IMG/VR virus record: IMGVR_UViG_3300047560_000929
Span: 1-49,136 of that record
Length of the DNA: 49,136 bases
Origin: a virus
Direction: 5' to 3' (one strand)
Positions 34,555 through 40,974 of this stretch are shown in pieces. The position numbers were made by a program, and so were the translations under genes. Positions within the stretch are counted from its first letter, which is position 1. Every line of letters begins with the position of its first letter. The notes beneath the pieces were generated by a model. The model was not told the DNA's origin, did not search any database, and saw only the letters and a program-made list of their open reading frames with translations.

Positions 34555-34670
34555 TGATGACCACGACCGACCTTCTGATCATGTTTGGTCCCTTGCTGGG
34601 ATTTTCTATTCTTCTTGCCATTATTTTCGGCATCTATTCATACGTTTCTTTTAAGAGAGGATTTGACTAA
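34554..34670 (+). CDS. Very small single-pass membrane protein
   Basis: 38 residues with one membrane helix (about 7-31, MFGPLLGFSILLAIIFGIY) and a short basic tail. Overlaps both neighbours by one base (TAATG), which supports it as a real gene. Confidence 0.65.
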   Translation: MMTTTDLLIMFGPLLGFSILLAIIFGIYSYVSFKRGFD

Positions 34671-35338
34671 TGTATTTTCCGACCATTTGTGTAGATGAGT
34701 TCTTTAGCGATCCATTGGAGGTTCGCAAGTTTGCGCTTTCATTAGAGTTTAATAAGAGCCCTGCAAACGAGAATTGGCCTGGTAAACGCACCAAGCCACT
34801 CTACGATATTGCGCCTGCATATTTTGAAAATTTTGCATCAAAGCTTTTTGCTTTGTTCTATGATTACAGAAAGCAACATATCAGCTGGAATGTTGAGACA
34901 TATTTCCAGATGATTGAGCCCGACGAATATGGTGTATTCAATACCGGCTGGGTGCATCAAGACAATCATCCGATGGCCGGTATTGTATACCTCACTCCAG
35001 ACATGGACGTGGATTGTGGCACTTCTCTCTTTAAACCGAAGGTGCCTGGTTATCGTGAAAAGAACCTGGACATCAAGCGTGAAATGTACACCAAGTTTCA
35101 GCCTGACAAAGCCCAATTTTATCTTGATAAGGTAACAGAAAACAATGATCAGTTTACAAAGGTAGCAGAGTTCAAGAACCAGTTCAACCGACTTGTGGCC
35201 TACAATGCAACTGTTCTCCATGCTGAGAACAAGTTCTACGGTAAAGGCCATGAACCGCGCCTGACGCAGGTGTTCTTTGTGCCATCTATCAATGCAGATT
35301 GGTTCCCTATCCCGTCCTCTAAACAGATCGTGCTATGA
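34670..35338 (+). CDS. 2OG-Fe(II) oxygenase-like protein (DUF6445-like)
   Basis: 222 residues. FPTICVDEFFSDPLEVRKFA start, TGWVHQDNHPMAGIVYL with an HxD pair and a later VLHAENKFYG with the second His, then RLTQVFFV. The pattern fits a 2OG-oxygenase-type jelly roll widespread in cyanophages and T4-like phages. Substrate unknown. Confidence 0.7.
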   Translation: MYFPTICVDEFFSDPLEVRKFALSLEFNKSPANENWPGKRTKPLYDIAPAYFENFASKLFALFYDYRKQHISWNVETYFQMIEPDEYGVFNTGWVHQDNHPMAGIVYLTPDMDVDCGTSLFKPKVPGYREKNLDIKREMYTKFQPDKAQFYLDKVTENNDQFTKVAEFKNQFNRLVAYNATVLHAENKFYGKGHEPRLTQVFFVPSINADWFPIPSSKQIVL

Positions 35339-35535
35339 CAGATTTTTTTAGCAAAGAACCCGAAAAGCTGGTTGCAGAACTGAAAGAAGTGCTGTATGAT
35401 AGGCTTAAAGATGTGAGAAAAGCGGAAGATATGAAGTTCCCGATCAATGATGATTTTGAATTGGGCATCAACTGCCGTTTGGCCAATGAGTCGGTGTGGC
35501 TGCATTGGTTACTGGACAAGATCGAGAGGAGTTGA
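35335..35535 (+). CDS. Hypothetical small acidic/basic helical protein
   Basis: 66 residues, helical with alternating charges, ATGA overlap with the previous gene. No family recognised. Confidence 0.65.
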   Translation: MTDFFSKEPEKLVAELKEVLYDRLKDVRKAEDMKFPINDDFELGINCRLANESVWLHWLLDKIERS

Positions 35536-35560
35536 CAGAATGACTAAGATCGTATATAAT
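35532..35560 (+). promoter_or_regulatory. Perfect consensus hexamers over a start codon (TTGACA-N17-TATAAT)
   Basis: TTGACA at 35532-35537 and TATAAT at 35555-35560 flank the ATG at 35540, so a transcript would begin inside that gene. It may serve the tRNA array downstream or may be fortuitous. Confidence 0.4.
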
Positions 35561-35890
35561 GCTTGCTTTGGTGGTTTTGGTCTTTCTACGAAGGCTATGC
35601 AGCGTTATGCTGAGATCAAGGGCTGGACCTACAAGCTTAATGGTGAGATTGGTAGTTTTCAATTCGACCAGGTCGTGAATGACAAGGGCGAAGAGATTAG
35701 CGACTATGATATTAGTCGCACAGATCCTGCTCTTGTTCAGGTTGTAGAGGAGCTTGGTGAAGAGGCTGATGGTTGGGCCGCAAAGCTTGTCATCTGCGAG
35801 CTTGAACCTGGAACCCGTTATCGCATTGATGAATATGACGGTAACGAAAGTATCGAAACTGAACACGATATTTACTGGCAAATCGCTTGA
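35540..35890 (+). CDS. Conserved phage protein of unknown function
   Basis: 116 residues from the ATG at 35540 (AGAGGAG 8 bases upstream). The N-terminus (MTKIVYNACFGGFGLSTKAM) resembles a protein common in phages of many hosts. The C-terminus (TRYRIDEYDGNESIET) is also conserved there. Function unknown. Confidence 0.75.
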   Translation: MTKIVYNACFGGFGLSTKAMQRYAEIKGWTYKLNGEIGSFQFDQVVNDKGEEISDYDISRTDPALVQVVEELGEEADGWAAKLVICELEPGTRYRIDEYDGNESIETEHDIYWQIA

Positions 35891-35915
35891 CAAACTGAAA
35901 AGCCTACTATATAAT
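35887..35915 (+). promoter_or_regulatory. Perfect consensus promoter of tRNA array 1
   Basis: TTGACA (35887-35892), 17-base spacer, TATAAT (35910-35915). The first tRNA starts 22 bases later. Confidence 0.85.
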
Positions 35916-35937
35916 ACACAAACAATATGAAATTCAC

Positions 35938-36014
35938 GGTCACTTAGCTCAGCCGGATAGAGCAACAGCCTTCTAAGCTGTGGGTCGAGGGTTCGAATCC
36001 TTCAGTGATCGCCA
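35938..36014 (+). tRNA. tRNA-Arg (TCT)
   Basis: Seven-pair acceptor (GGTCACT/AGTGATC), anticodon loop CTTCTAA, T loop TTCGAAT, CCA encoded. Confidence 0.93.
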
Positions 36015-36031
36015 TTCTTTAGAGGATTATA

Positions 36032-36208
36032 ATGAAAAACATTTCACATAAGTTGGATGCTTGGCTCGACAAGAAGAACCCTTGGTTGACTGTCGAGAAT
36101 CCTAATAAGAATGAAACGAATAAGCGTTTTATCAAGGTTCGCGCTAATGAATACTTGGGGCTTCCTGAGCCTAAGAAGGAAAAGAGTAAAGATAAAGAGC
36201 CCGTGTAG
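36032..36208 (+). CDS. Small basic protein ending inside a tRNA gene
   Basis: 58 residues, Lys/Asn-rich (KLDAWLDKKNPWLTVENPNK). AGAGGA precedes the ATG. The TAG stop is bases 8-10 of the downstream tRNA-Leu. Function unknown. Confidence 0.6.
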   Translation: MKNISHKLDAWLDKKNPWLTVENPNKNETNKRFIKVRANEYLGLPEPKKEKSKDKEPV

Positions 36209-36275
36209 GCCAATCGGTAGAGTCGGGAGACTTAAAATCTCCACAGTGTCGGTTCGAGTCCGACCGCGGGCACCA
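36199..36275 (+). tRNA. tRNA-Leu (TAA), short variable loop
   Basis: Acceptor GCCCGTG/CGCGGGC, anticodon stem GGAGA/TCTCC around CTTAAAA, T loop TTCGAGT, CCA encoded. The variable loop is only 5 bases although bacterial tRNA-Leu normally has a long arm, and the D stem pairs poorly. Confidence 0.8.
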
Positions 36276-36279
36276 ATTT

Positions 36280-36355
36280 GTTCCTGTAGCTCAATGGTTA
36301 GAGCCGACCGCTCATAACGGCCTGGTTGGGGGTTCGAGTCCCTCCGGGAACACCA
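36280..36355 (+). tRNA. tRNA with CAT anticodon (Met or Ile2)
   Basis: Acceptor GTTCCTG/CCGGGAAC with full pairing, anticodon loop CTCATAA, T loop TTCGAGT, CCA encoded. Position 11 is C, so it is not an initiator; CAT could also be modified to read AUA. Confidence 0.85.
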
Positions 36356-36470
36356 AGCTATATCGTCTGTAGTGGTTCGAAACGCTACTTTCGAGAATAC
36401 ACCTCAGCCCTGCGCTATCGGGGAATGTTAAAAGACAAGGTGGGGTAAAAGCCCTCAGATAGTGGAGAAT
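36356..36470 (+). ncRNA. Unclassified structured RNA candidate A
   Basis: About 115 bases between two tRNAs with no ORF. Two clear stems: 36369-36374/36383-36388 (GTAGTG/CGCTAC) and 36413-36419/36458-36464 (CGCTATC/GATAGTG), the latter enclosing a GGGGTAAAAGCCC hairpin. Not a cloverleaf. Confidence 0.4.
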
Positions 36471-36472
36471 TT

Positions 36473-36563
36473 GGAAGTGGGTGTTGGTACACGGGAAGGT
36501 CTTATAAACCTTTAGCGCCTGATTAGCGTTTTCCATAGAGTTCGAATCTCTACACTTCTACCA
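36473..36563 (+). tRNA. tRNA-like gene with long variable arm, anticodon TAT
   Basis: Acceptor GGAAGTG/CACTTCT (first pair G-T), anticodon stem AAGGT/ACCTT around CTTATAA, T stem TAGAG/CTCTA with TTCGAAT, CCA encoded. The variable region is about 23 bases, as in Leu/Ser/Tyr tRNAs, but TAT reads Ile AUA. The D arm is short. Confidence 0.65.
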
Positions 36564-36564
36564 C

Positions 36565-36593
36565 TTGACAAGCGTAAAAAGATACTATATACT
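36565..36593 (+). promoter_or_regulatory. Promoter TTGACA-N17-TATACT between tRNAs
   Basis: TTGACA starts one base after the preceding tRNA's CCA. It drives the small gene at 36619 and following tRNAs. Confidence 0.7.
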
Positions 36594-36618
36594 ACCTGTA
36601 ATGATGAGGAGAGAAAAG

Positions 36619-36771
36619 ATGTTCAAGGTAACTTTCGATTACAAAGCAAAGGACGGCTTTCTCACTCAAGGAGAAATGTTCTTTGATACGATGAAGTCTG
36701 CGTTTGAGTGTATAAATACACTATGCAAGAATTTCAAGTTGGTGGGTAAGCCTACTATTGAACGAGTATAA
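36619..36771 (+). CDS. Hypothetical small protein
   Basis: 50 residues from the ATG at 36619 (GAGGAGA upstream): FKVTFDYKAKDGFLTQGEMF and a helical end. Beta-then-alpha layout. No family recognised. Confidence 0.6.
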   Translation: MFKVTFDYKAKDGFLTQGEMFFDTMKSAFECINTLCKNFKLVGKPTIERV

Positions 36772-36778
36772 GAGTTGA

Positions 36779-36869
36779 TGGCAGGCGGCAACGACGGTGG
36801 TGTTGCAGCAGACTGTAAATCTGTTCCCTAAGGGTAACAATGGGGGTTCGAATCCCTCCCTGCCAACCA
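36779..36869 (+). tRNA. tRNA-Tyr (GTA)
   Basis: Acceptor TGGCAGG/CCTGCCA, anticodon loop CTGTAAA, long variable arm, T loop TTCGAAT, CCA encoded. Confidence 0.92.
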
Positions 36870-36873
36870 ATAT

Positions 36874-36950
36874 GGCCCGTGGGTCTGCATGGTGAAGACA
36901 CTCGCCTGTCACGCGAGAAATGAGGGGATCGTTACCCCTACGGGTCGCCA
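36874..36950 (+). tRNA. tRNA-Asp (GTC)
   Basis: Acceptor GGCCCGT/ACGGGTC, anticodon stem CTCGC/GCGAG around CTGTCAC, CCA encoded. The T loop is ATCGTTA, with A54 and T58 instead of T54 and A58. Confidence 0.9.
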
Positions 36951-36955
36951 TTTTT

Positions 36956-37032
36956 GCCTATTGGGAGGTTTTGGCAATCTCGCTGTCCTCATAAGACAGT
37001 TCAAGTTGGTTCGATGCCAACATTAGGCACCA
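36956..37032 (+). tRNA. tRNA with CAT anticodon (Met or Ile2)
   Basis: Acceptor GCCTATT/ATTAGGC with a T-T mismatch at pair 6, anticodon stem CTGTC/GACAG around CTCATAA, T stem GTTGG/CCAAC with TTCGATG, CCA encoded. Confidence 0.82.
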
Positions 37033-37033
37033 T

Positions 37034-37157
37034 GTTTCTACACGGGCATACCGGAGCGTGAGTTATCGGAAAGCTTGCTAGGCTGCTCAGTCCACTTAAC
37101 AGGCCTTAATTAGTGGTGGTGATAGCAGTTAGATAGCCGGTATGTCTTTGTAGAAAC
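37034..37157 (+). ncRNA. Unclassified structured RNA candidate B
   Basis: About 124 bases between tRNAs. Closed by GTTTCTACA/TGTAGAAAC (37034-37042 with 37149-37157) and CATACCGG/CCGGTATG (37047-37054 with 37137-37144), with inner stems CTGCT/AGCAG and CCACT/AGTGG. A multibranch RNA with no ORF. Confidence 0.55.
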
Positions 37158-37159
37158 GT

Positions 37160-37206
37160 GTTATAAAATGTCTATGATTACACTACTATTGTAGACATTT
37201 TATAAC
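37160..37206 (+). repeat. 15-bp perfect inverted repeat
   Basis: Bases 37160-37174 pair perfectly with 37192-37206, loop of 17 bases. AT-rich; lies between structured RNA B and tRNA-Pro. Could be a processing hairpin or a terminator-like stop. Confidence 0.7.
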
Positions 37207-37212
37207 ATTTAA

Positions 37213-37289
<77 letters not shown>

Positions 37290-37293
37290 ATTG

Positions 37294-37369
37294 GCCGCTT
37301 TGGTGAAGGTGGTACTCACGCCTGCCTGAAGAGCAGGAGAACCTGGATCGTAACCGGGAGGCGGCACCA
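37294..37369 (+). tRNA. tRNA-Phe (GAA)
   Basis: Acceptor GCCGCTT/AGGCGGC, anticodon stem CCTGC/GCAGG around CTGAAGA, CCA encoded. T loop ATCGTAA (A54, T58). Confidence 0.9.
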
Positions 37370-37370
37370 C

Positions 37371-37444
37371 ATCGGTGTGATGTAATGGTAACATGACGGT
37401 CTCCAAAACCGTTCTTCTGGGTTCGAGTCCTAGCACCGGTGCCA
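37371..37444 (+). tRNA. tRNA-Trp (CCA)
   Basis: Acceptor ATCGGTG/CACCGGT, anticodon stem ACGGT/ACCGT around CTCCAAA, T loop TTCGAGT, CCA encoded. Confidence 0.9.
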
Positions 37445-37457
37445 TATATAAGAATAC

Positions 37458-37541
37458 GGAGGTATGCGAGCAAGGTGCTCAAACGGTCTTGAAAACCGTG
37501 CCACCGCAAGGTTGATGGTTCGATTCCTTGTACCTCCGCCA
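37458..37541 (+). tRNA. tRNA-Ser (TGA)
   Basis: Acceptor GGAGGTA/TACCTCC, anticodon stem ACGGT/ACCGT around CTTGAAA, long variable arm, T loop TTCGATT, CCA encoded. Confidence 0.92.
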
Positions 37542-37548
37542 AGTTTAT

Positions 37549-37624
37549 TTCTCGGTAGCTCAGTTGGTAGAGCGGGTGACTGTTAATCACTAGGTCCGTG
37601 GTTCGAGCCCACGCCGAGGAGCCA
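37549..37624 (+). tRNA. tRNA-Asn (GTT)
   Basis: Acceptor TTCTCGG/CCGAGGA, anticodon loop CTGTTAA, T stem CGTGG/CCACG, CCA encoded. Confidence 0.92.
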
Positions 37625-37628
37625 AATT

Positions 37629-37704
37629 GGTCCGTTAGCTCAGTGGAAGTAGCAACTCCTTTACACGGAGAAGGTCGGCAGTTCAACCCTGTCACGGACT
37701 ACCA
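37629..37704 (+). tRNA. tRNA-Val (TAC)
   Basis: Acceptor GGTCCGT/ACGGACT, anticodon stem with CTCC/GGAG around TTTACAC, T loop TTCAACC, CCA encoded. Confidence 0.92.
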
Positions 37705-37708
37705 CATC

Positions 37709-37797
37709 GTAATGTATCTGGTCCCAGTCGCCTGGAATGGGATAAAAGTTTGTAGCGAAAGTTGCCCACTACAATGGGACGTTGCCAGATACATTAC
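37709..37797 (+). ncRNA. Unclassified structured RNA candidate C
   Basis: Closed by a 13-bp perfect stem (37709-37721 with 37785-37797). Inside, TCCCA/TGGGA and TTGTAG/CTACAA stack on one side, with a 20-base bulge on the other. CCCA and TGGG can also pair locally, so two folds are possible. Lies between tRNA-Val and tRNA-Lys. Confidence 0.6.
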
Positions 37798-37808
37798 TAC
37801 CATCATAT

Positions 37809-37884
37809 GGACCGTTAGCTCAGTTGGTAGAGCTGCTGACTCTTAATCAGTAGGTCGGGGGTTCGACTCCCTCACGGTCTACCA
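37809..37884 (+). tRNA. tRNA-Lys (CTT)
   Basis: Acceptor GGACCGT/ACGGTCT, anticodon loop CTCTTAA, T stem GGGGG with TTCGACT, CCA encoded. Last of array 1; a minus-strand gene reads into it. Confidence 0.93.
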
Positions 37885-38062
37885 TTTCATTCTCAAAAAT
37901 TTCCTCTTCTTCTATCATATGCTTGGCCTCAATCTCGTCAAGCATATCTTCGATGGTTGATAGGCTATTGTCGATCACATCAAGTCTATCTTGTATATCA
38001 TTTAGTCTTTGATTGTGTATACCGATTTGATCATGTAGCTTGCTGAACAACAAGTTGGTCAT
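37847..38062 (-). CDS. Small coiled-coil protein ending in antisense tRNA-Lys
   Basis: 71 residues, heptad-rich (NQRLNDIQDRLDVIDNSLST). On the minus strand the ATG at 38062 has GGAG 8 bases upstream and AT-rich DNA before it, so the gene is credible. The last ~11 residues (VDREGVEPPTY) are read from the complement of tRNA-Lys, where its TGA stop also lies. Divergent from the curli-like operon. Confidence 0.6.
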   Translation of the reverse strand: MTNLLFSKLHDQIGIHNQRLNDIQDRLDVIDNSLSTIEDMLDEIEAKHMIEEEEIFENEMVDREGVEPPTY

Positions 38063-38106
38063 AAAATATCTCCATTATTATATTGAGAATTATATCTCAA
38101 CGCCGA

Positions 38107-38125
38107 TATTTAGTTCGCTAAATAA
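38107..38125 (+). promoter_or_regulatory. Palindromic late-type motif TATTTAG-TTCG-CTAAATA
   Basis: A 7-bp inverted repeat around TTCG. CTAAATA faces both directions, between the divergent coiled-coil gene and the CsgF-like gene, so one site may serve both as a late promoter. Confidence 0.45.
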
Positions 38126-38147
38126 TCGAGAATTGGAGATCACGGCC

Positions 38148-38585
38148 TTGAGAACATTATTATCTTTCATACTAATTTGTTTTTCATCATTTGCTTTAGC
38201 AAACGATATACAATTTCAATTCAACTCACCTGCATTTAACGGAAGCGGATATACTGCACATGTTACTAGCATCTATCAGCTAGAACAGGCCAACAAACAA
38301 AAGATTAAAGATAATGCGTCTTTAGCCAAAGCTGAAGAGGCCGCTAAAGCTGCATCTGATCCTATTAATCAATTTGTTATGACATTAAATTCGATGGTAT
38401 ATCAGCAACTATCACAGCAAGTAACAAATTCTATTTTTGGTGATGGTGTCGATCATGGCATTATCACTTTTGGTGCGACAACTATTTCATGGCAAAAAAA
38501 CCTCAACGGTACAGTCACAGTCACTACTGTTACTCCAAACGGTAGAACTGAATTGATTGTGCCGAATACTACATTTGTTCAATAA
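38148..38585 (+). CDS. CsgF-like curli assembly factor
   Basis: 145 residues from the TTG at 38148, chosen because it follows TTGGAG and gives a clean signal peptide (RTLLSFILICFSSFALA). The mature start NDIQFQFNSPAFNGSG corresponds to the TFQFRNPNFGGNP of E. coli CsgF, the part that plugs into the CsgG pore. INQFVMTLNSMVYQQL matches the following helix, and the C-terminal strands (GTVTVTTVTPNGRTELI) match the neck. It is predicted to be periplasmic or surface-exposed, and to help a curlin-like substrate leave through CsgG. Confidence 0.82.
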   Translation: MRTLLSFILICFSSFALANDIQFQFNSPAFNGSGYTAHVTSIYQLEQANKQKIKDNASLAKAEEAAKAASDPINQFVMTLNSMVYQQLSQQVTNSIFGDGVDHGIITFGATTISWQKNLNGTVTVTTVTPNGRTELIVPNTTFVQ

Positions 38586-38594
38586 GGTAAGCAC

Positions 38595-39389
38595 ATGAGA
38601 AAGATATTTGCCGCACTATGTTGTCTGGCTCTGGCAGGTTGTGCATCAACATCAAGATACTCTGAAAAAGGTCGAATTGTTGAACAGCCAAAGGTTGTCA
38701 ATCCAGATTTCTTTAAGAGAGAAGAGAACAAAGTTAAACCACCAAAAGATGGTAAGATAACGGTTAGCGTATATAATTTCAAAGACCAGACAGGTCAGAG
38801 AAAACCAAATGATAAGCTGGCTGTGTTCTCCTCTGCGGTGACACAAGCACCTGATGCTTACCTAGTCAAAGCATTGCAAGATGTAGGTGATGGTAAATGG
38901 TTCCGTGTTATTGAGCGTGGTGATATTGACAATCTGATAAAAGAACGACAGCTAATCAAGTCTATGCGTGACCTATATGAAGGTGACAAAGCAAAGCCAC
39001 TTGATCCGTTATTGTTTTCTGGTTTGTTAATTCAAGGTGGTGTAATTGGATATGATTCCAATATACAAAGTGGTGGTGTTGGTGTAAGAGTATTTGGTAT
39101 TGGTCCAAATAGTCAATACAGATCCGACCTTGTCACAGTGAATTTGAGAGTTGTATCGGTAAATACTGGAGAAGTTTTGTTAAGTGTTACTACTACCAAG
39201 ACCATATTGAGTTTTGGTGATAGTGTTAGTGCCCTTAGATTTATTGATGCCGGTACCATGAGTGTAGAAGGCGAGGCTGGATACTCTGTCAATGAGAGTG
39301 TAAATCTGGCCACACAGAGGGCGATAGAGGCTGCTGTTGTTGAAATGGTTAAACAGGGTGAAAAGAAAGGCTTCTGGAAATCCAAATAA
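38595..39389 (+). CDS. CsgG-like outer-membrane lipoprotein secretion channel
   Basis: 264 residues (E. coli CsgG 277). Signal peptide with lipobox LAGC at the end of ALCCLALAGC. The CsgG domain follows: KITVSVYNFKDQTGQRKPND, FRVIERGDIDNLIKERQL, LLFSGLLIQGGVIGYDSN, VTVNLRVVSVNTGEVLLSV. CsgG forms a nonameric pore that exports curli subunits. AAGG precedes the ATG. Confidence 0.92.
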   Translation: MRKIFAALCCLALAGCASTSRYSEKGRIVEQPKVVNPDFFKREENKVKPPKDGKITVSVYNFKDQTGQRKPNDKLAVFSSAVTQAPDAYLVKALQDVGDGKWFRVIERGDIDNLIKERQLIKSMRDLYEGDKAKPLDPLLFSGLLIQGGVIGYDSNIQSGGVGVRVFGIGPNSQYRSDLVTVNLRVVSVNTGEVLLSVTTTKTILSFGDSVSALRFIDAGTMSVEGEAGYSVNESVNLATQRAIEAAVVEMVKQGEKKGFWKSK

Positions 39390-39404
39390 ACAACGGGGGA
39401 ATAA

Positions 39405-40067
39405 ATGAAGAAAATATTACTAGCTATCTTTATGATACTAGCAACTGCGGGCACATGTTTAGCACAGAATACAATTTATCTGAAACAGATTGGTTCATCA
39501 TCAACAATCCTACTTGAACAGTTGGGAAGCAACAATGCTATTGGTTCACCAACGACCTATTCATCAAGCACTGGTGACACCAATGATATTACTGTAAAAC
39601 AAACAGGTAGCAGCAACATCCACAATTTTGCTATACTTGGTTCAGGTAACAAATATAGTTCTATAATCAATGGTGACTCAAACCAATTCACATTGAATTG
39701 TGGTGATGTCATTGTATCTTGTATGAACACTGAAATTGCCGAAACTGTCACAGGCAATCTAAACATAGTGAGTCAGACAATCAAAGGTCAGAATATCAAA
39801 TCAACTCTGGCCATTACTGGTACATCAAACCAGGTTACAACAAGCATATCTCAATCTAATTCAACGAGCAATATCTCCATCACAGGAGATGCGAACAATG
39901 TGAACTCAACTATGAATGCCGTAGGTGGTACAGGCAGCACTCTGGACATTAATATACTTGGTGGCTCAAACACAGTATTAACAACACAGGGTGGTACTAT
40001 TGACAGCACAGTTAAGTTGCAGGTCACTGGCACTTCTAATAATATTACTGTTCATACCGGAAACTAG
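39405..40067 (+). CDS. Secreted curlin-like repeat protein
   Basis: 220 residues. Signal peptide (about 1-21, ending CLAQ). The mature part is low-complexity, N/S/T/G/Q-rich, with imperfect repeats of the curlin type xQxGxxNxxxxxQ: IYLKQIGSSSTILLEQLGSN, ITVKQTGSSNIHNF, then spaced GSGN, GDSN, GTSN, GDANN and GGSN turns. It is the probable substrate of the CsgG channel, an amyloid or beta-helical fibre subunit. Two Cys flank a less regular stretch in the middle. Confidence 0.8.
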   Translation: MKKILLAIFMILATAGTCLAQNTIYLKQIGSSSTILLEQLGSNNAIGSPTTYSSSTGDTNDITVKQTGSSNIHNFAILGSGNKYSSIINGDSNQFTLNCGDVIVSCMNTEIAETVTGNLNIVSQTIKGQNIKSTLAITGTSNQVTTSISQSNSTSNISITGDANNVNSTMNAVGGTGSTLDINILGGSNTVLTTQGGTIDSTVKLQVTGTSNNITVHTGN

Positions 40068-40974
40068 TCTAGCTGAAATAGGCAAAATCCGAACACTTGA
40101 AGGTCCTTCAGTTTCAATCAAGCGAAACAAGGATGTATTAGAAGGCGGTAAAGGCGCAGACATTGAATCGATGGACACCGTAGAGACTAAAAACTCTACG
40201 GTGGATATTTCGTTTAAAGATGATACGAAGGTTATGATCAAAGAGAACTCAAAGCTCTTGATTGATGATTTCGTATTTAATCCTAACCAATCAGGCGGTA
40301 AACTAGGGCTTAAGGTAGGTTTTGGTACGGTCAGATATGCCTCAGGCCAGATTGCACATGCTAATCCACAAGCCGTAGATATTCAGACACCAACTGCTAC
40401 TATTGCGGTTCGTGGTACTGATTTCAATATGACCGTCGATGAGATAGGAAGAAGTCTTGTTGTTCTTGTGCCTAGCTGCCAAGGAACCAGATGTGTGACA
40501 GGTAAGATTGAGGTTACATCACTATCAGGCACAGTGGTACTGGATCAACCATATACAGCCACATATGTTTCACAAGCTACACAAGCACCAATTCAGCCAG
40601 TTAAAATATCAAATATCACCGATAAGCAGATAAATAACTTGCTGATTGTTGCTGTACCAAAAGAAGTGAGAATGGCTCTACATGATAGGGCCGAATCGCA
40701 GAAAGCCAAGCAAGAATCTGATCAAATAGAAAAAGAACAAATATCTATACAGAATAAGAAAGAACAGAAGCAAGAAGCCACACCAGTTATTATTGTAGAG
40801 AAAAAGAATGGTAATACTCTGGCCAGAACTGAGAATGATGTGAATAACTACTTCACTATCGATTTTGGTCAAAATGGTAATGCTTCTATTGAGTTGCAGA
40901 GAAATAAAGAAATTAATTCGGCTAAGATTGGTGATGGTGGATCATCTAGAATAATCATAAGGCAATCGAAATGA
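39991..40974 (+). CDS. FecR-domain secreted protein
   Basis: About 327 residues from a GTG at 39991 (TTG at 40000 also possible). The start lies inside the curlin-like gene; the overlap of 77 bases encodes a signal peptide (LALLIILLFIPETSLA) in another frame. The FecR domain spans about 30-165: SVSIKRNKDVLEGGKG, STVDISFKDDTKVMIKENS, VDIQTPTATIAVRGTDF. A Cys pair (PSCQGTRC) and a Lys/Glu/Gln-rich C-terminal half follow. FecR-domain proteins are paired with CHASE2 cyclases in many alphaproteobacteria, as here. Confidence 0.85.
   Translation: MVLLTAQLSCRSLALLIILLFIPETSLAEIGKIRTLEGPSVSIKRNKDVLEGGKGADIESMDTVETKNSTVDISFKDDTKVMIKENSKLLIDDFVFNPNQSGGKLGLKVGFGTVRYASGQIAHANPQAVDIQTPTATIAVRGTDFNMTVDEIGRSLVVLVPSCQGTRCVTGKIEVTSLSGTVVLDQPYTATYVSQATQAPIQPVKISNITDKQINNLLIVAVPKEVRMALHDRAESQKAKQESDQIEKEQISIQNKKEQKQEATPVIIVEKKNGNTLARTENDVNNYFTIDFGQNGNASIELQRNKEINSAKIGDGGSSRIIIRQSK

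Noticed and set aside
36538-36563. Independent terminator after the tRNA-like gene
   Set aside because: The pairing is the T stem and acceptor stem of the tRNA itself.
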